Assembly: GCF_000217995.1 (NCBI RefSeq)
Contig: NC_015676.1
Coordinates: 1 to 64,000 of the forward strand
Direction of reading: 5' to 3'
Length of the DNA: 64,000 bases
Source of the DNA: Methanosalsum zhilinae DSM 4017
GTDB lineage: Archaea; Halobacteriota; Methanosarcinia; Methanosarcinales; Methanosarcinaceae
Below, piece by piece: positions 17,152-26,894 of the stretch. The position numbers and the translations under genes were made by a program. Numbering within the stretch: the stretch's first letter is position 1; every line of letters starts with the position of its first letter. The notes beneath the pieces are model-generated. The model did no database searches and was not told the DNA's origin. It saw only the letters and a program-made list of their open reading frames with translations.

Positions 17152-18182
17152 GGGAATCCGTAACCTGAAAATCTCTGCTTTTCATCCAGGTTGACAATTA
17201 TGAATCTGTCCTGAGTGCTGTATGCAATCTCTTTTTCACCTGCAAGGTGGAGAGTGCATTCACTTCCAGGATCTGCACTGTCAACTTCTGTATCATTGAT
17301 CTCAATTCTTTCAACTCTTACAGGAGATGATTGGATCCCACTGAACAGATGTAATACATCGAAAAGATTGATTTTCTTTGAAAAACGAGAGATACGGCAT
17401 TTCAGATTGAATCCAGTATCAACGAGTTCTTTTTCTGATATTATGTATCCTCGCTCAATTTCCTTGGATTGAATATTTTTTAGAGCAAGTCCTACCCTAT
17501 CTCCTGTAAAAGCCTGCTTTTTGTCCTCGTCATGTATCTGGATGGAACGTATTTCAATTTCTTTGCTGGTCGGAAATACACTGAGTTTATCTTTAATATT
17601 GATCGAGCCCTGCTTTACAACTCCCAGAGCAACACATCCTATTCCTGTAACATTGAATACCTGGTCAATGACCACCCTGGGGCTTTGGGAATCCAGTTCT
17701 CTGTGCTCGGAATCAACTTTTTTACCAATAGTGAATATCATATCTCTTAGTTCGTTCATTCCTTCATGTTCTGTGGCTGATACTTCAATATAGTCCCATT
17801 CTTCAAGAGTGGTTCCTGCAACTATTTTCTTTATTTTGTCCTTCAGCTCATCCTGGGCATAAGAATAGGTGGTATCAGATTTTGTCAGCACGAAGATACC
17901 ATGTCTGTAATTTAGCAGGTCAAGACTCAGTATACACTCGCCTGCATATATATCCGGGCCTTCCGGTGGAATGCATACTAGGGCAATATCTGATAGGTGA
18001 AGGGCTGTTAGCAGTGGTTTGATGGATTTTGGATATCCCGCAGGGTCTATTATTGTAAGCACTTCACCGCTTTTACTGAACTCATATGTGACAATATCAG
18101 AAACAGCTCCCTTCTTTCCAAGTTTTGAGGCAAGTGTGGTCTTCCCACTTCCTTCATTACCAATAACAGTTATTTTTGTCAT
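17148..18182 (-). CDS. SelB/EF-Tu-related translation GTPase homologue, degenerate G domain
   Basis: Has the three-domain layout of an elongation factor: G domain (1-155), domain 2 beta barrel (about 165-250, VFNVTGIGCVALGVV as in SelB/EF-Tu), and domain 3 (to 344). Walker A GNEGSGKTT and TKSD (the NKxD position) are present. The effector loop (RGIT region) is missing, and the DxPGH motif reads DPAGY, so the catalytic histidine of EF-Tu-type factors is replaced by tyrosine. It is therefore unlikely to be a normal decoding GTPase. It is shorter than true archaeal SelB. Its role is unknown. Confidence 0.7.
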   Translation of the reverse strand: MTKITVIGNEGSGKTTLASKLGKKGAVSDIVTYEFSKSGEVLTIIDPAGYPKSIKPLLTALHLSDIALVCIPPEGPDIYAGECILSLDLLNYRHGIFVLTKSDTTYSYAQDELKDKIKKIVAGTTLEEWDYIEVSATEHEGMNELRDMIFTIGKKVDSEHRELDSQSPRVVIDQVFNVTGIGCVALGVVKQGSINIKDKLSVFPTSKEIEIRSIQIHDEDKKQAFTGDRVGLALKNIQSKEIERGYIISEKELVDTGFNLKCRISRFSKKINLFDVLHLFSGIQSSPVRVERIEINDTEVDSADPGSECTLHLAGEKEIAYSTQDRFIIVNLDEKQRFSGYGFP

Positions 18183-18284
18183 ATTATCTGATTACTCCGC
18201 ATCGATTTGATGGAATAATTCTTTCACAGCAATATATCTTTTTTGAAAAATTAACTGTCTCTGAGAATAGATGGATGAGGATTT

Positions 18285-19453
18285 TTACCAGTAGTCTCCT
18301 TTCCATATGGATTCTGTCTTGTCATTTGTGCTCTTGTTGAGTTTTTTTATTCTGACTAGATATTGATCATCTTCTTTTACAGGCTCTTCAAAAACTGCTT
18401 CAACTCCAAGTCTTTGAAGATAATTTTTGAATTTACCTGCAGTATGTAAACTTTTTACCCGGATCTGAACATCATCTGTGATTCTTTCACCGCAGCCAAC
18501 TTTATTTATTGTTTCAACCATTGGAATGAGAATGCTTTGGCCAAGCTGAATACATCGTTTCTGAAGTTCTTCATCATTTTCATTCCATTCAACTGACTGG
18601 AATCCCTCTCTTACAATTCGAGAGAATAGATAATCTCTTCCAGTATCATTATAGAATTTGAAGGCATGTTCCAGATCTGCACAGTTACTCTGGGAGGTTG
18701 TGTATTTCATTGGCTGCAATACCATCTCAGGGTCCTTGACCACTACACCTTCACGTTTGTCTTTCCCCAGTTCCTCTATAATTTTCATTATTTTCTGGGA
18801 AGCATCCCTGACAGGATATTCTCCGAAAAATTTTACCTGAGCAAGTCCGTATTCATCTGCAAGCTTTCTTTTTTCATCAATGGAATAGGGTTTTCCTGTA
18901 TTTTTTTTCGAATATCAAACACAAAAAACTGAAGTGAATCAATATTGTAGATGTCCTTTGGAACATAGGGATTATCAGGACCTACCATCTCTGCACACAG
19001 TACCAGATCAGGATGGTCTCTGAAAAAGTCCAGATTAATAAGTTCCCGGACCTTTTCAGTGGTATAGGGGCACACAAGTCCTCCTCTGGTAAATGCCAGG
19101 ACCTCTCCATTGATTTCTGCGGCCCGGACATTGTATCCATTCATCTTTTCTTCAATTGCCACACTATCTGCAGTTTCAAAGTTCTTAATGATGGCAGATT
19201 CAAGAAGCAGTGCTCTTCTAATCTTTGGAAAGCCACGAACCAGCTCAAGCTCATTGCTTTGCTGGTTCAATACGCTTCCCTCTTCTATGTGAGATACCTT
19301 CTTGTCAAAGCGCAGCAATTGTCTGTACTTTCCCCAGTTGGCTGTCAATATTCTTCTTTCAATCAGCTTTTCCAGTCTCTTTTCAGAGATATCCAGATAA
19401 CTGGCGGTTTTATTTATGTCCAGTGGTATTTTCTGATCAGTTTTTTTACTCAT
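18285..19453 (-). pseudogene. ATP-dependent RNA ligase (Rnl3/Pab1020 family), split by a -1 base frameshift
   Basis: The 5' part (19453 to about 18900) has an N-terminal domain, the nucleotidyl-lysine motif EEKMNGYN and EMVGPDNPYVPK. The frame then leaves at a run of eight A (T8 at 18901-18908 on the plus strand). One extra A continues the protein as RKKNTGKPYSIDEKRKLADE through to the stop at 18285, which includes EGVVVKDPE and PMKYTT. The joined product would be about 389 aa, the size of archaeal Rnl3 ligases. It is either a sequencing error, transcriptional slippage on A8, or a fresh pseudogene; the undamaged reading on both sides favours the first two. Confidence 0.85.
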
Positions 19454-19484
19454 AGTTCTGAAAATCCATTTTTACCCTTAATAT

Positions 19485-20261
19485 TTATTTAACAAGGGTA
19501 TTGACTATATTCCTGCGTGTGATGAAACCTACGAACTCATTTTCCAGATTCAGTACTGGCAGTCCTCCAATATTCTCTTCAAGCATAAGATCTACCACAT
19601 CCTGCAGAGGAGTGTTTGTATAGACTGTTTTTACACCTATAGTCATAATATCTTCAACAATGAGATTTTTTATACGTGAATCCTGCTGATTGCCTGCAAC
19701 AAGATCTCTGAATGCACGCATAGCTTTTGCAATATCCCTTTCGGTAACAATACCCACAAGTTCACCATTTTCAACAACCGGCAATCTTCCAATATCATTA
19801 TCAAGGATCAATCTCCTGATATGGACCACCCTGTCACTTGGAGTTGCAAGTATAGGATCTGCTTCCATCACTTCAGCTGCATATCCCTCAAAATATCCAT
19901 TCTTTAATAGCTCAACCGGTGTGATCCAGCCCAGGATATTTTCCTGATCAGCAACTATGATTATGCCTTTATTCTTTGCCATAAGGGTGACAGCATCATC
20001 AAGTTCAGTGTCAGGGAATACCTTAACAAAATTATCCGAAACTGCTGTTGCTACATGAAGTGCAGATGCAGGCAGACCGTATTTTTTACGTGTACCCAGC
20101 TCCTTTGTAAGATTGCGCATTGTCAGTATGCCGACGATTTCACTGTTATGGGTAACAAGCAGACGACGACTTTTTTTCTTTTCCATCATATCAAGAGCAT
20201 AGGACACAGTGTCAGCCTTATCGATGGTTGACGGCTCTACCATAACTTCTTTGACTTGCAT
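19485..20261 (-). CDS. Four-CBS-domain protein (CBS cluster gene 5)
   Basis: Built only of CBS domains: two Bateman pairs, with repeats opening at [35 protein letters not shown] and [15 protein letters not shown] pairs bind adenosyl ligands (AMP, ATP, SAM, MTA) and report energy or methylation state. There is no effector domain. The ATG at 20261 has AGGAG seven bases upstream; a GTG nine bases before it is less likely. It is last in a run of five CBS genes on this strand. Confidence 0.9.
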   Translation of the reverse strand: MQVKEVMVEPSTIDKADTVSYALDMMEKKKSRRLLVTHNSEIVGILTMRNLTKELGTRKKYGLPASALHVATAVSDNFVKVFPDTELDDAVTLMAKNKGIIIVADQENILGWITPVELLKNGYFEGYAAEVMEADPILATPSDRVVHIRRLILDNDIGRLPVVENGELVGIVTERDIAKAMRAFRDLVAGNQQDSRIKNLIVEDIMTIGVKTVYTNTPLQDVVDLMLEENIGGLPVLNLENEFVGFITRRNIVNTLVK

Positions 20262-20325
20262 ATTTTTCACTCCTATATTTCAGCAACTAATGTTTGTCTA
20301 TGAATATCCTCATCCACACCTGATA

Positions 20326-21180
20326 TTATTCGTTTTTTTGATCCAGAATAACTTTTATTACATCGCTTCTGCTCAGTATCCCAACTATTTCTCCATCATC
20401 CTCTACAGGCAATCCTGTTATATCATGCTCAAGCATGATTTGGGCTGCGTCCACAACTTTATCATTCAGATTGACTGTGGTCAGTGGTTCTGTCATGATA
20501 TCTTCTGCTAGTAGAGGCACTTCCTTGACATACCGGTAAACTTTATCACCCCCGGCAACTGGCCGCCTGCCCATTTTAATGTTTTTGGTAGATAGCTTTC
20601 CCTCATTATCTGTCATCGGATTCAATGCCAGATTTGTGGTTGAGATCATGCCAACTGCATCCCCTGTATTGTTCATGACAATTACCCTGCTTATATTGTT
20701 CTTGTTCATGACATCTACAACATGGTTGACAGTGTGGTGGCGATGGACCATATGGGCCTCACCTGTTATGATGGTTGAAACATTGATATTGAGGTCCAGT
20801 TTGCTTATATGGCCAACAATGTCCGTTCTGGTAATAATTCCAACAACTTTGTTGTTGACCACAGGAAGATTGTTTATATCATTCTCAATCATAAGCTCAA
20901 CTGCCTGGGTAATGGAAGCTTCAGGATATATCGTAACAGGTGACTCCCTCATAACCAGATTCACAGGTATTCTGTCTATTGGTCTGCGTCTCCATAATGG
21001 CCCTGCCTGAGCCAATCTTCTGCTCATATCAGATTTGCTGACAATTCCCACCATCTCATCTTCATCAATAACTACAAGAGTGCTAATCTTATGTTTGAGC
21101 ATCAGGTTCCGGGCATGGGAGAGTGGTTCATCCGGAGATATTACATATACAGGTGAACTCATTATATCTTCTACTTTCAT
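20326..21180 (-). CDS. Four-CBS-domain protein (CBS cluster gene 4)
   Basis: 284 residues with four CBS repeats, opening at [42 protein letters not shown] and [15 protein letters not shown]. Each repeat ends in the typical GIVSKSD/GIITRTD/GILSRSD strand-helix. AGGAGG stands six bases before the ATG. A linker between repeats three and four (about residues 195-220) is rich in basic residues. Ligand and partner are unknown; position in the cluster suggests heteromeric assembly or shared regulation. Confidence 0.9.
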   Translation of the reverse strand: MKVEDIMSSPVYVISPDEPLSHARNLMLKHKISTLVVIDEDEMVGIVSKSDMSRRLAQAGPLWRRRPIDRIPVNLVMRESPVTIYPEASITQAVELMIENDINNLPVVNNKVVGIITRTDIVGHISKLDLNINVSTIITGEAHMVHRHHTVNHVVDVMNKNNISRVIVMNNTGDAVGMISTTNLALNPMTDNEGKLSTKNIKMGRRPVAGGDKVYRYVKEVPLLAEDIMTEPLTTVNLNDKVVDAAQIMLEHDITGLPVEDDGEIVGILSRSDVIKVILDQKNE

Positions 21181-21225
21181 ACAATTCCTCCTCAGGTCTG
21201 TTTTTTTAGACAGAGAACATTTTTT

Positions 21226-22227
21226 TTATTCTATTATTGCTCTCAGAAAATCTCTTTCAGTGATTATTCCACAAAGTTTTCCATCGTCAAACACAGGCAG
21301 TGAACCTACATTTTTCTCAATCATAAGGCTTGCTGCCTCTCCCAGGTCCATATCAGATGATATCCAGACCACATCTTTGGAGACCAGAGAACTTACAGGC
21401 TCATTAAATGCTTCGTGGATGTTACCTGTTATAAGTTTCTGGAATGCTTCCCCGTTACCCAGGAAATGGACTATATTGGATGCTGTAATGATACCTATAA
21501 GCACACTATCTCTTACAAGGGGTAATCTCCTGAACCCTTTGCTAACCATGATCTTTGCAGCATCTCCAATGGATGTATCAGGAGTTACGGTTGTTACATT
21601 GGTGCTCATGTACTCTCCAGTAGATTTGTTGGTGAGAACACCTGCTATGAATTTGAGAAAATCCTTTTCAGTACATATTCCTATAACCCTATTATTGTCA
21701 TCTACAATAGGCAACCCCCCGGTTTTTTTCTCAAGCATGATCCTTAGAACATCGTCTATCTTTGCATCACTTTTTACGTAAGCTACGTTGTGCTGCATTA
21801 TTTCACGCACTTCTGCATTGATAGCTGCAAGCAGGTTTCCATTATAGTGTTTTTCCACAAGCAGATTCCGGTCCCCACCTCCAAGAAAATCCACGATATC
21901 CACAGAGGTAACGATTCCTTCCAGTCTTTTTGTACCTGCATCTGTAACCGGAACCCTCCTGAATCCCCTGGCTGTCATTGTCTTGATAGATCCCATTATT
22001 GTGGTGGTGGGTGGCACGGTTACAACATCACTGGTAGCAACAGCCATTATGTCTCCAACATACTCAGCTTCCCTTGCATCAAAATCCACAGGTCCCACAT
22101 CAAGTAACCCATTGCTGCTAAACATCTTAGGGTCTTTTCTCTGAATTGTTTTATCCTGTGAGTTCAGTTTTTCCCTGATCTTCACTTTTTCTTCTGAAAT
22201 CTTGTTTTTTCTATTTTGTGTGCTCAA
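21226..22227 (-). CDS. Four-CBS-domain protein with basic N-terminal tail (CBS cluster gene 3)
   Basis: The longest of the five at 333 aa. A strongly charged tail (residues 1-50, many Lys/Arg/Gln) precedes four CBS repeats, opening at VGDIMAVATSDVVTVPP, VREIMQHNVAYV, TGEYMSTNVTTVTPD and VSSLVSKDVVWISSD. The start is TTG at 22227, with GGTGAT upstream. The basic tail might contact nucleic acid or membrane; this is speculation from composition only. Confidence 0.85.
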   Translation of the reverse strand: MSTQNRKNKISEEKVKIREKLNSQDKTIQRKDPKMFSSNGLLDVGPVDFDAREAEYVGDIMAVATSDVVTVPPTTTIMGSIKTMTARGFRRVPVTDAGTKRLEGIVTSVDIVDFLGGGDRNLLVEKHYNGNLLAAINAEVREIMQHNVAYVKSDAKIDDVLRIMLEKKTGGLPIVDDNNRVIGICTEKDFLKFIAGVLTNKSTGEYMSTNVTTVTPDTSIGDAAKIMVSKGFRRLPLVRDSVLIGIITASNIVHFLGNGEAFQKLITGNIHEAFNEPVSSLVSKDVVWISSDMDLGEAASLMIEKNVGSLPVFDDGKLCGIITERDFLRAIIE

Positions 22228-22282
22228 TTAAATCACCATTGTCTGGATTCATTCAAAAATGATAATATTCGGCTTTGCAGTT

Positions 22283-23065
22283 TTACCTGTTAAGACATGC
22301 CTTTAAAAGGTCGTGTCTGTCCACAATCCCAACAAGCTTTTTTCCGTTTGAGACGCAGATTCTGCCTATATTATACCTGGATAATTTACCAATCGCCTCC
22401 TCTATTTTTGCGTCAGGAGGTATTGTATACAATGGGGTGGACATAATCTTTTCAACTCTTGGAGAATTTTTTGCTCCTTTCCCATCAATGTCACTGGCAC
22501 CTATTCTCGCATGACCTGATTTTATTATATCCCTTCTGGTAACAATTCCCATGATCTCCTCTTTATCATTTACTACCGGAACACCGGTATAGTCCCAGTC
22601 AATCATGTTTGACCAGATCTTTGCAACAGTTTCATCCGGATGTACTGTTGCAACTCGGGTTGTCATAATACTGGATACATCCACTGAAGGAATTCTTGAT
22701 TCAGGAATATTTTGCAGAATGTCCACATCACTGATCACCCCGGTGAGTGTATAATCTGTTGTGGATTTTACCACAGGTGCTCTGTTCTCTTTTGATTCTA
22801 TAAGCAGTTCTGCAGCTTTTAAGAGATCCATATCCGGTGTAATGGTTGGCGTCTCTCTCACATACCCTCCTACAGTTACATTTGACTTGTTGGTTCTTAT
22901 GTTGAGTATATCCTGATCTGTTATAATTCCCATCACTCTGTTTGAATCGTCAACTACAGGAAGTCCTCTTAAGAAGTAGTCCCGCATGATCTGGCGGGCA
23001 TGGGTTACATACTCATGGTCCTTTACAAATAAAGGATCTTTTGACATAATATCCTCAACTTTCAT
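22283..23065 (-). CDS. Four-CBS-domain protein (CBS cluster gene 2)
   Basis: 260 residues from the ATG at 23065, which has GGAGTG seven bases upstream. An upstream in-frame start at 23098 lacks a ribosome binding site. The four CBS repeats open at VEDIMSKDPLFVKD, VGGYVRETPTITPD, VSSIMTTRVATVHPD and VEKIMSTPLYTIPPD. Similarity to gene 4 in repeat layout suggests the cluster arose by tandem duplication. Confidence 0.9.
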   Translation of the reverse strand: MKVEDIMSKDPLFVKDHEYVTHARQIMRDYFLRGLPVVDDSNRVMGIITDQDILNIRTNKSNVTVGGYVRETPTITPDMDLLKAAELLIESKENRAPVVKSTTDYTLTGVISDVDILQNIPESRIPSVDVSSIMTTRVATVHPDETVAKIWSNMIDWDYTGVPVVNDKEEIMGIVTRRDIIKSGHARIGASDIDGKGAKNSPRVEKIMSTPLYTIPPDAKIEEAIGKLSRYNIGRICVSNGKKLVGIVDRHDLLKACLNR

Positions 23066-23114
23066 AGTTTTCACTCCTATCAATCTAATAAAAAACAAAA
23101 CTCAAAGACAGGTT

Positions 23115-23729
23115 TCAATCATAGTAACCTTCACTGTCTCTGCAGCTTTCACAGAGCATCATCCCATTGACAAGCTGGAGATCCCTTGAAAATGATCCAC
23201 AGTTTGTACATATACCGGTATCCATCTCTTCCCTTTCTTCAAATGCTGGTTCACGGTTCATTTCGATAAGGTTTGTAAGGATGGTATCAAGGCCTGGTGA
23301 TATTGCCATTATATCCCGGTCTGTGATCAGGCCAACAATATTTCCGTTATCCATAACTGCAAGCCTTCTTATATTGGATTTTACCATTAATTTGGCTGCG
23401 TCTATTGTGCTTGCCGATGGTTTTATCGTAATAATGGGCGAGGACATAATTTCTCCAGCATTAATAGCTGCAGGATCGATCTCTGCAGCTAACACTTTTA
23501 TGACCAGGTCTCTTTCTGTTATGATTCCCACCACTTCATCGGTATCAGTTACTATTATGCTTCCAATGCTGTTTGCTTTCATCTCCTGGGCCACTTTCAG
23601 AGAGCTCTCATTGATATCGATTGTAAAAACCTGCTTTGACATCATCGAGTGAACCGAAACCTCGGTCTCTATATCTCGAATAGAATAAATCTCATCCTCT
23701 CTATCATCATCATCTGTTCCAAGAAGCAT
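23115..23729 (-). CDS. Two-CBS-domain protein with C-terminal zinc ribbon (CBS cluster gene 1)
   Basis: Two CBS repeats (VHSMMSKQVFTIDIN and AGEIMSSPIITIKPS) followed by a treble-clef/zinc-ribbon tail with CTNCGS and CESCRD at about residues 170-200. CBS plus zinc ribbon is a known archaeal combination whose members can bind nucleotides or nucleic acid. The ATG at 23729 is preceded by ATAGGGA; a GTG 18 bases upstream is an alternative. It is the first gene of the five-gene run, so its promoter region (23730-23900) probably drives the cluster. Confidence 0.88.
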   Translation of the reverse strand: MLLGTDDDDREDEIYSIRDIETEVSVHSMMSKQVFTIDINESSLKVAQEMKANSIGSIIVTDTDEVVGIITERDLVIKVLAAEIDPAAINAGEIMSSPIITIKPSASTIDAAKLMVKSNIRRLAVMDNGNIVGLITDRDIMAISPGLDTILTNLIEMNREPAFEEREEMDTGICTNCGSFSRDLQLVNGMMLCESCRDSEGYYD

Positions 23730-23919
23730 ATGAATCCCTATTTCCACATGTAAATATTGTTTTCAACAGCTACACTGATCCCACTACTGCAGGAGTTTCC
23801 CACATAATAAAATTGGGCTTTTATGTTATATATACCTTCTTTTTTTTGTAAAAAGGGTCAAAAAAATGTTGTGCCTGCATGGTCAAAAATACCGGGAAAC
23901 AAAATGCTCAGGAACTTTA

Positions 23920-25053
23920 TCACATAACTATGATTTTGCTTCTGTTTCCGACATTAAGTTCGATTTCATCTTTGAGACCATACTTGGAATAAGCATCAAT
24001 TACCTCTATTCTGGAATCAATATCTATGTCGTTTACAGTGTTTGCATGCTCTCCCCACAGAGCAAGGCGGATCCTGCCGGTTTCATCGGACACATAGATA
24101 TTTGCAACCATATCCTGAGTTCCGTCCTGCCGGCTGAACTCCTTTATCTCATCAATTCCAGAAACATGGCCTTTTATTGAAAATAGGTCCCCTGCAACAA
24201 TATCTGCAATCGGAGTAAAACTTTCTCTAAATTCTACATTTCTATCACTCTTTTTGATCAATCCATATGATCCTATCTGGATTTCAACTTCCTGATTGAA
24301 GTTGTTTTCCCGAGCATATCCATTGATTATCTCTACAGTATCACCTGCTTTTATCTTCTCTGCAAAATCGGCTTTTTCATCCCACAGTGTCAAACGTATC
24401 TTTCCACTGCTGTCACCTATGAGGATGTTGCATACACGTCCCTTTGACCCGTCTCTGCGATTGAATTCTCGTATATCCCATTTATCCAGGACTTTTCCGT
24501 AAAGGTTAATGTCCCCCATCCCGTCCTTGATATCACTGATGCTGGTTGAACTCAGTTTGATATCGACCATCTCATCACTTTCTGATATCATGTTATTATC
24601 CCCGATGTTCACTTCCAGTCCTGTATACCCTTCTTTGACATAGCCACTGATCTTGAGGCATTGTCCGATTTCAATATTTCCTGAATTTATAAGTTCTGCA
24701 CGATCATCCCAGAGGGTAAGCCGGATGGTGCCTGTTTCATCGCCAACGACAATGTTGCCTACCTTGCCGGTTGTCCCATCATTTCTTTTGAATTCTCTGC
24801 TGTCAAAAACTGAGATAACTTTTCCAATAAAATTGACGATACCACTATCAGGGGTTATTTCTGCAATTTTGACTGTATTCTGGCCTGCATCAGAAGCTCC
24901 CAGATCATGTGCAACAAGCATAGCAGCAGTCTTCTCATCACATAGGCCACTCATCTGCTCTACCTTTTCATTTACCCTTTCTATATATTCATCCCTGCTG
25001 ATAACTTTACTAACCTTTTCGTAGATACTGTTGATTTCGTCCATATTTTCCAT
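23920..25053 (-). CDS. Replication protein A-like ssDNA-binding protein with three OB folds
   Basis: After an acidic N-terminal helical region (1-60), three OB folds follow at about residues 65-165, 170-270 and 275-370. Each carries the same signature: EF(K/N/S)R(N/R/Q)DG(T/S), then NI(V/L/Y), then GxIRLxLW. This is the RPA type of Methanosarcinales. The ATG at 25053 (MENMDEI) has AGGTG seven bases upstream; an ATG 48 bases further up lacks one. No C-terminal zinc finger is seen. It is likely to act in replication and repair alongside the PolD and Cdc6 genes of this window. Confidence 0.88.
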   Translation of the reverse strand: MENMDEINSIYEKVSKVISRDEYIERVNEKVEQMSGLCDEKTAAMLVAHDLGASDAGQNTVKIAEITPDSGIVNFIGKVISVFDSREFKRNDGTTGKVGNIVVGDETGTIRLTLWDDRAELINSGNIEIGQCLKISGYVKEGYTGLEVNIGDNNMISESDEMVDIKLSSTSISDIKDGMGDINLYGKVLDKWDIREFNRRDGSKGRVCNILIGDSSGKIRLTLWDEKADFAEKIKAGDTVEIINGYARENNFNQEVEIQIGSYGLIKKSDRNVEFRESFTPIADIVAGDLFSIKGHVSGIDEIKEFSRQDGTQDMVANIYVSDETGRIRLALWGEHANTVNDIDIDSRIEVIDAYSKYGLKDEIELNVGNRSKIIVM

Positions 25054-25266
25054 ATATAACACCTGCTGATGATCGCAAAAAGCATCATGTGGCAGCTTCA
25101 TGTTTGAATCATGTTTATGATGATTTCGTTCATATATCTGATATATTACTTAATGCTGTCTCTAGTAAGGTGAATGTGATAGGACCAGGGAAAGATTATT
25201 TGAATAATACTATTATATCCATTGAGAAAGTATATTAACAATCAGCTATATCGGATATCGGATATC

Positions 25267-25893
25267 ATGATTCGCAAGTGCTCAAAACATGGTTATTTTA
25301 GAGGTGAGGAATGTCCTCAGTGCGGAATTAAAGGTAGATATGTGCTGGACAGTGAACGTGAGGAACGTCTTGGCAGATTCATTTCTGGAGTTTTGAGGCA
25401 TTTTCCCAGAGAAGTGGGCCTTAAAATGGATGATGAAGGATGGGTGGATTTTGAACTGCTGTGCTCTTTGTTGAAGAGCAGATATAAATGGGCAACCAGG
25501 GAACGTCTGATATCTCTTGTGGAGTCAGATGAAAAACAGAGATATGAGATCGATGATTCCAGAATAAGAGCTCGCTATGGGCATTCTGTGGATGTTGACC
25601 TGGATTATCCTGACAATGAACTTCCTTCCCTGTACTACGGGGTGAGCCAGGAAGAGGTTGATATGCTTCTTGAAAATGGGATTTCTCCAATAAGGCAGAC
25701 ATATGTGCATCTTAGTACTTCCTATGGTAAGGCCGTTGAGGTAGCCCAGATACACACTGAAAATCCTGTGATTCTGGAAATTGATGCAGAAAAAGCCAGG
25801 AGGGATGGAATGTCGATTATGGATGCCAATGAAGATATTGCGTTGATGGAATATGTTCCTTCAGATTATGTCTGCATATTTGATGGCCGGTAA
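25267..25893 (+). CDS. kptA: RNA 2'-phosphotransferase Tpt1/KptA family
   Basis: Transfers an internal RNA 2'-phosphate to NAD+, releasing ADP-ribose 1'',2''-cyclic phosphate and nicotinamide. An N-terminal zinc-knuckle-like stretch (CSKHG, CPQCG) precedes the winged-helix domain (LGRFISGVLRHFPREVGL), and the ADP-ribosyl-transferase-like lobe contains RARYGHS, YYGVS and HLSTSYGKAVEV. An in-frame TTG at 25222 is an alternative start. It is convergent with rtcA, separated by five bases. In archaea the natural substrate is unclear because tRNA splicing leaves no 2'-phosphate. Confidence 0.9.
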   Translation: MIRKCSKHGYFRGEECPQCGIKGRYVLDSEREERLGRFISGVLRHFPREVGLKMDDEGWVDFELLCSLLKSRYKWATRERLISLVESDEKQRYEIDDSRIRARYGHSVDVDLDYPDNELPSLYYGVSQEEVDMLLENGISPIRQTYVHLSTSYGKAVEVAQIHTENPVILEIDAEKARRDGMSIMDANEDIALMEYVPSDYVCIFDGR

Positions 25894-25898
25894 TTGTA

Positions 25899-26894
25899 TT
25901 AGTCCGCACTGACCTCAAATAGCTGGCCAATTCTATTGATTGTGAAATGTACGTCCAGGAACTGTTCTGTGACCCATATATTTGTCCTGGTGTGTTCTGT
26001 GATCTCACGTGCTGTATAAGAACCGCCTCTGCACAGGCCCATGTAAGGAATCAGCTGATCTGCAAGATGTACATCCACACTGGCTCCAGAATCCAGTTCA
26101 GTAATTATGTTCTTTGCAGCATTTTTTCCAACGGTTTCTGCAGGCAGTCCTCTTCTGCCAAGTGCACTTGATCCTATGGAAGGGCACCAGAGGGTTATTC
26201 CACTTCCGGTTGAGACATGACTCTTACCGAATACATCCACTTCTGCTTCATATCCATGTTCTCTTATCATGCTGATGGCAGTCTCTGCCTGACGGACAGG
26301 AACATGTTCTGGCAAATTTGAGCAGTGGGATACCCCCCTGACAGTACATTTATCAGGCAGGTAATCAGTGGGTTTAATTTTTGATGGAAATATTGTGGCC
26401 TTCACACTGCCTCCTCCACGGGGATAATATCCTCTGGTATTGATCTGCATATTACACTGATATCCCATTTTTGAAAGTGATCCCAAAGTTACATGTTTCA
26501 GATAATCGGCTGTGGGAGACCATGCAACATCTGTCCCCCCGATTACCGTAAGCTCTATCCTTTCTTTTGAAAAAATGGCTGCAGGCATGAGGCACTGTAA
26601 TAATAATGGAATGCTTCCGGCTGTCTGGATATCAATCTTAAAGGATCCCCCCTCCATTTCCATTGGAGAGAATCGTATCAACTCTGAACCCAGGTTCAGG
26701 CCTTCAACATCTGCATTACATATCCGTGAAAGTGATTCAATAGCCTTTACGTGCTGTGTCTTGAGACCGGGATCTGGTCGGTTTCTACGTATATTGGTTA
26801 TTTTTGTATCCAATCCAGTTACTGCAGAAAGGGCAACAGCAGTTCTAATGATCTGGCCTCCCCCTTCTCCATATGATCCATCGATTTCTATCAT
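25899..26894 (-). CDS. rtcA: RNA 3'-terminal phosphate cyclase
   Basis: Converts RNA 3'-phosphate ends to 2',3'-cyclic phosphates through a covalent enzyme-AMP intermediate. IEIDGSYGEGGGQIIRT is the family opening, RGYYPRGGG is the class signature, and VDVHLADQL holds the histidine that becomes adenylylated. The length of 331 aa is normal. Tpt1 next to it and the Rnl3-type ligase 6.5 kb away make an unusual local concentration of RNA end-processing enzymes. Confidence 0.95.
   Translation of the reverse strand: MIEIDGSYGEGGGQIIRTAVALSAVTGLDTKITNIRRNRPDPGLKTQHVKAIESLSRICNADVEGLNLGSELIRFSPMEMEGGSFKIDIQTAGSIPLLLQCLMPAAIFSKERIELTVIGGTDVAWSPTADYLKHVTLGSLSKMGYQCNMQINTRGYYPRGGGSVKATIFPSKIKPTDYLPDKCTVRGVSHCSNLPEHVPVRQAETAISMIREHGYEAEVDVFGKSHVSTGSGITLWCPSIGSSALGRRGLPAETVGKNAAKNIITELDSGASVDVHLADQLIPYMGLCRGGSYTAREITEHTRTNIWVTEQFLDVHFTINRIGQLFEVSAD

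Noticed and set aside
17148-18182. Functional SelB for selenocysteine
   Set aside because: Missing effector loop, altered DxPGH and short length; no selenocysteine genes in the window.
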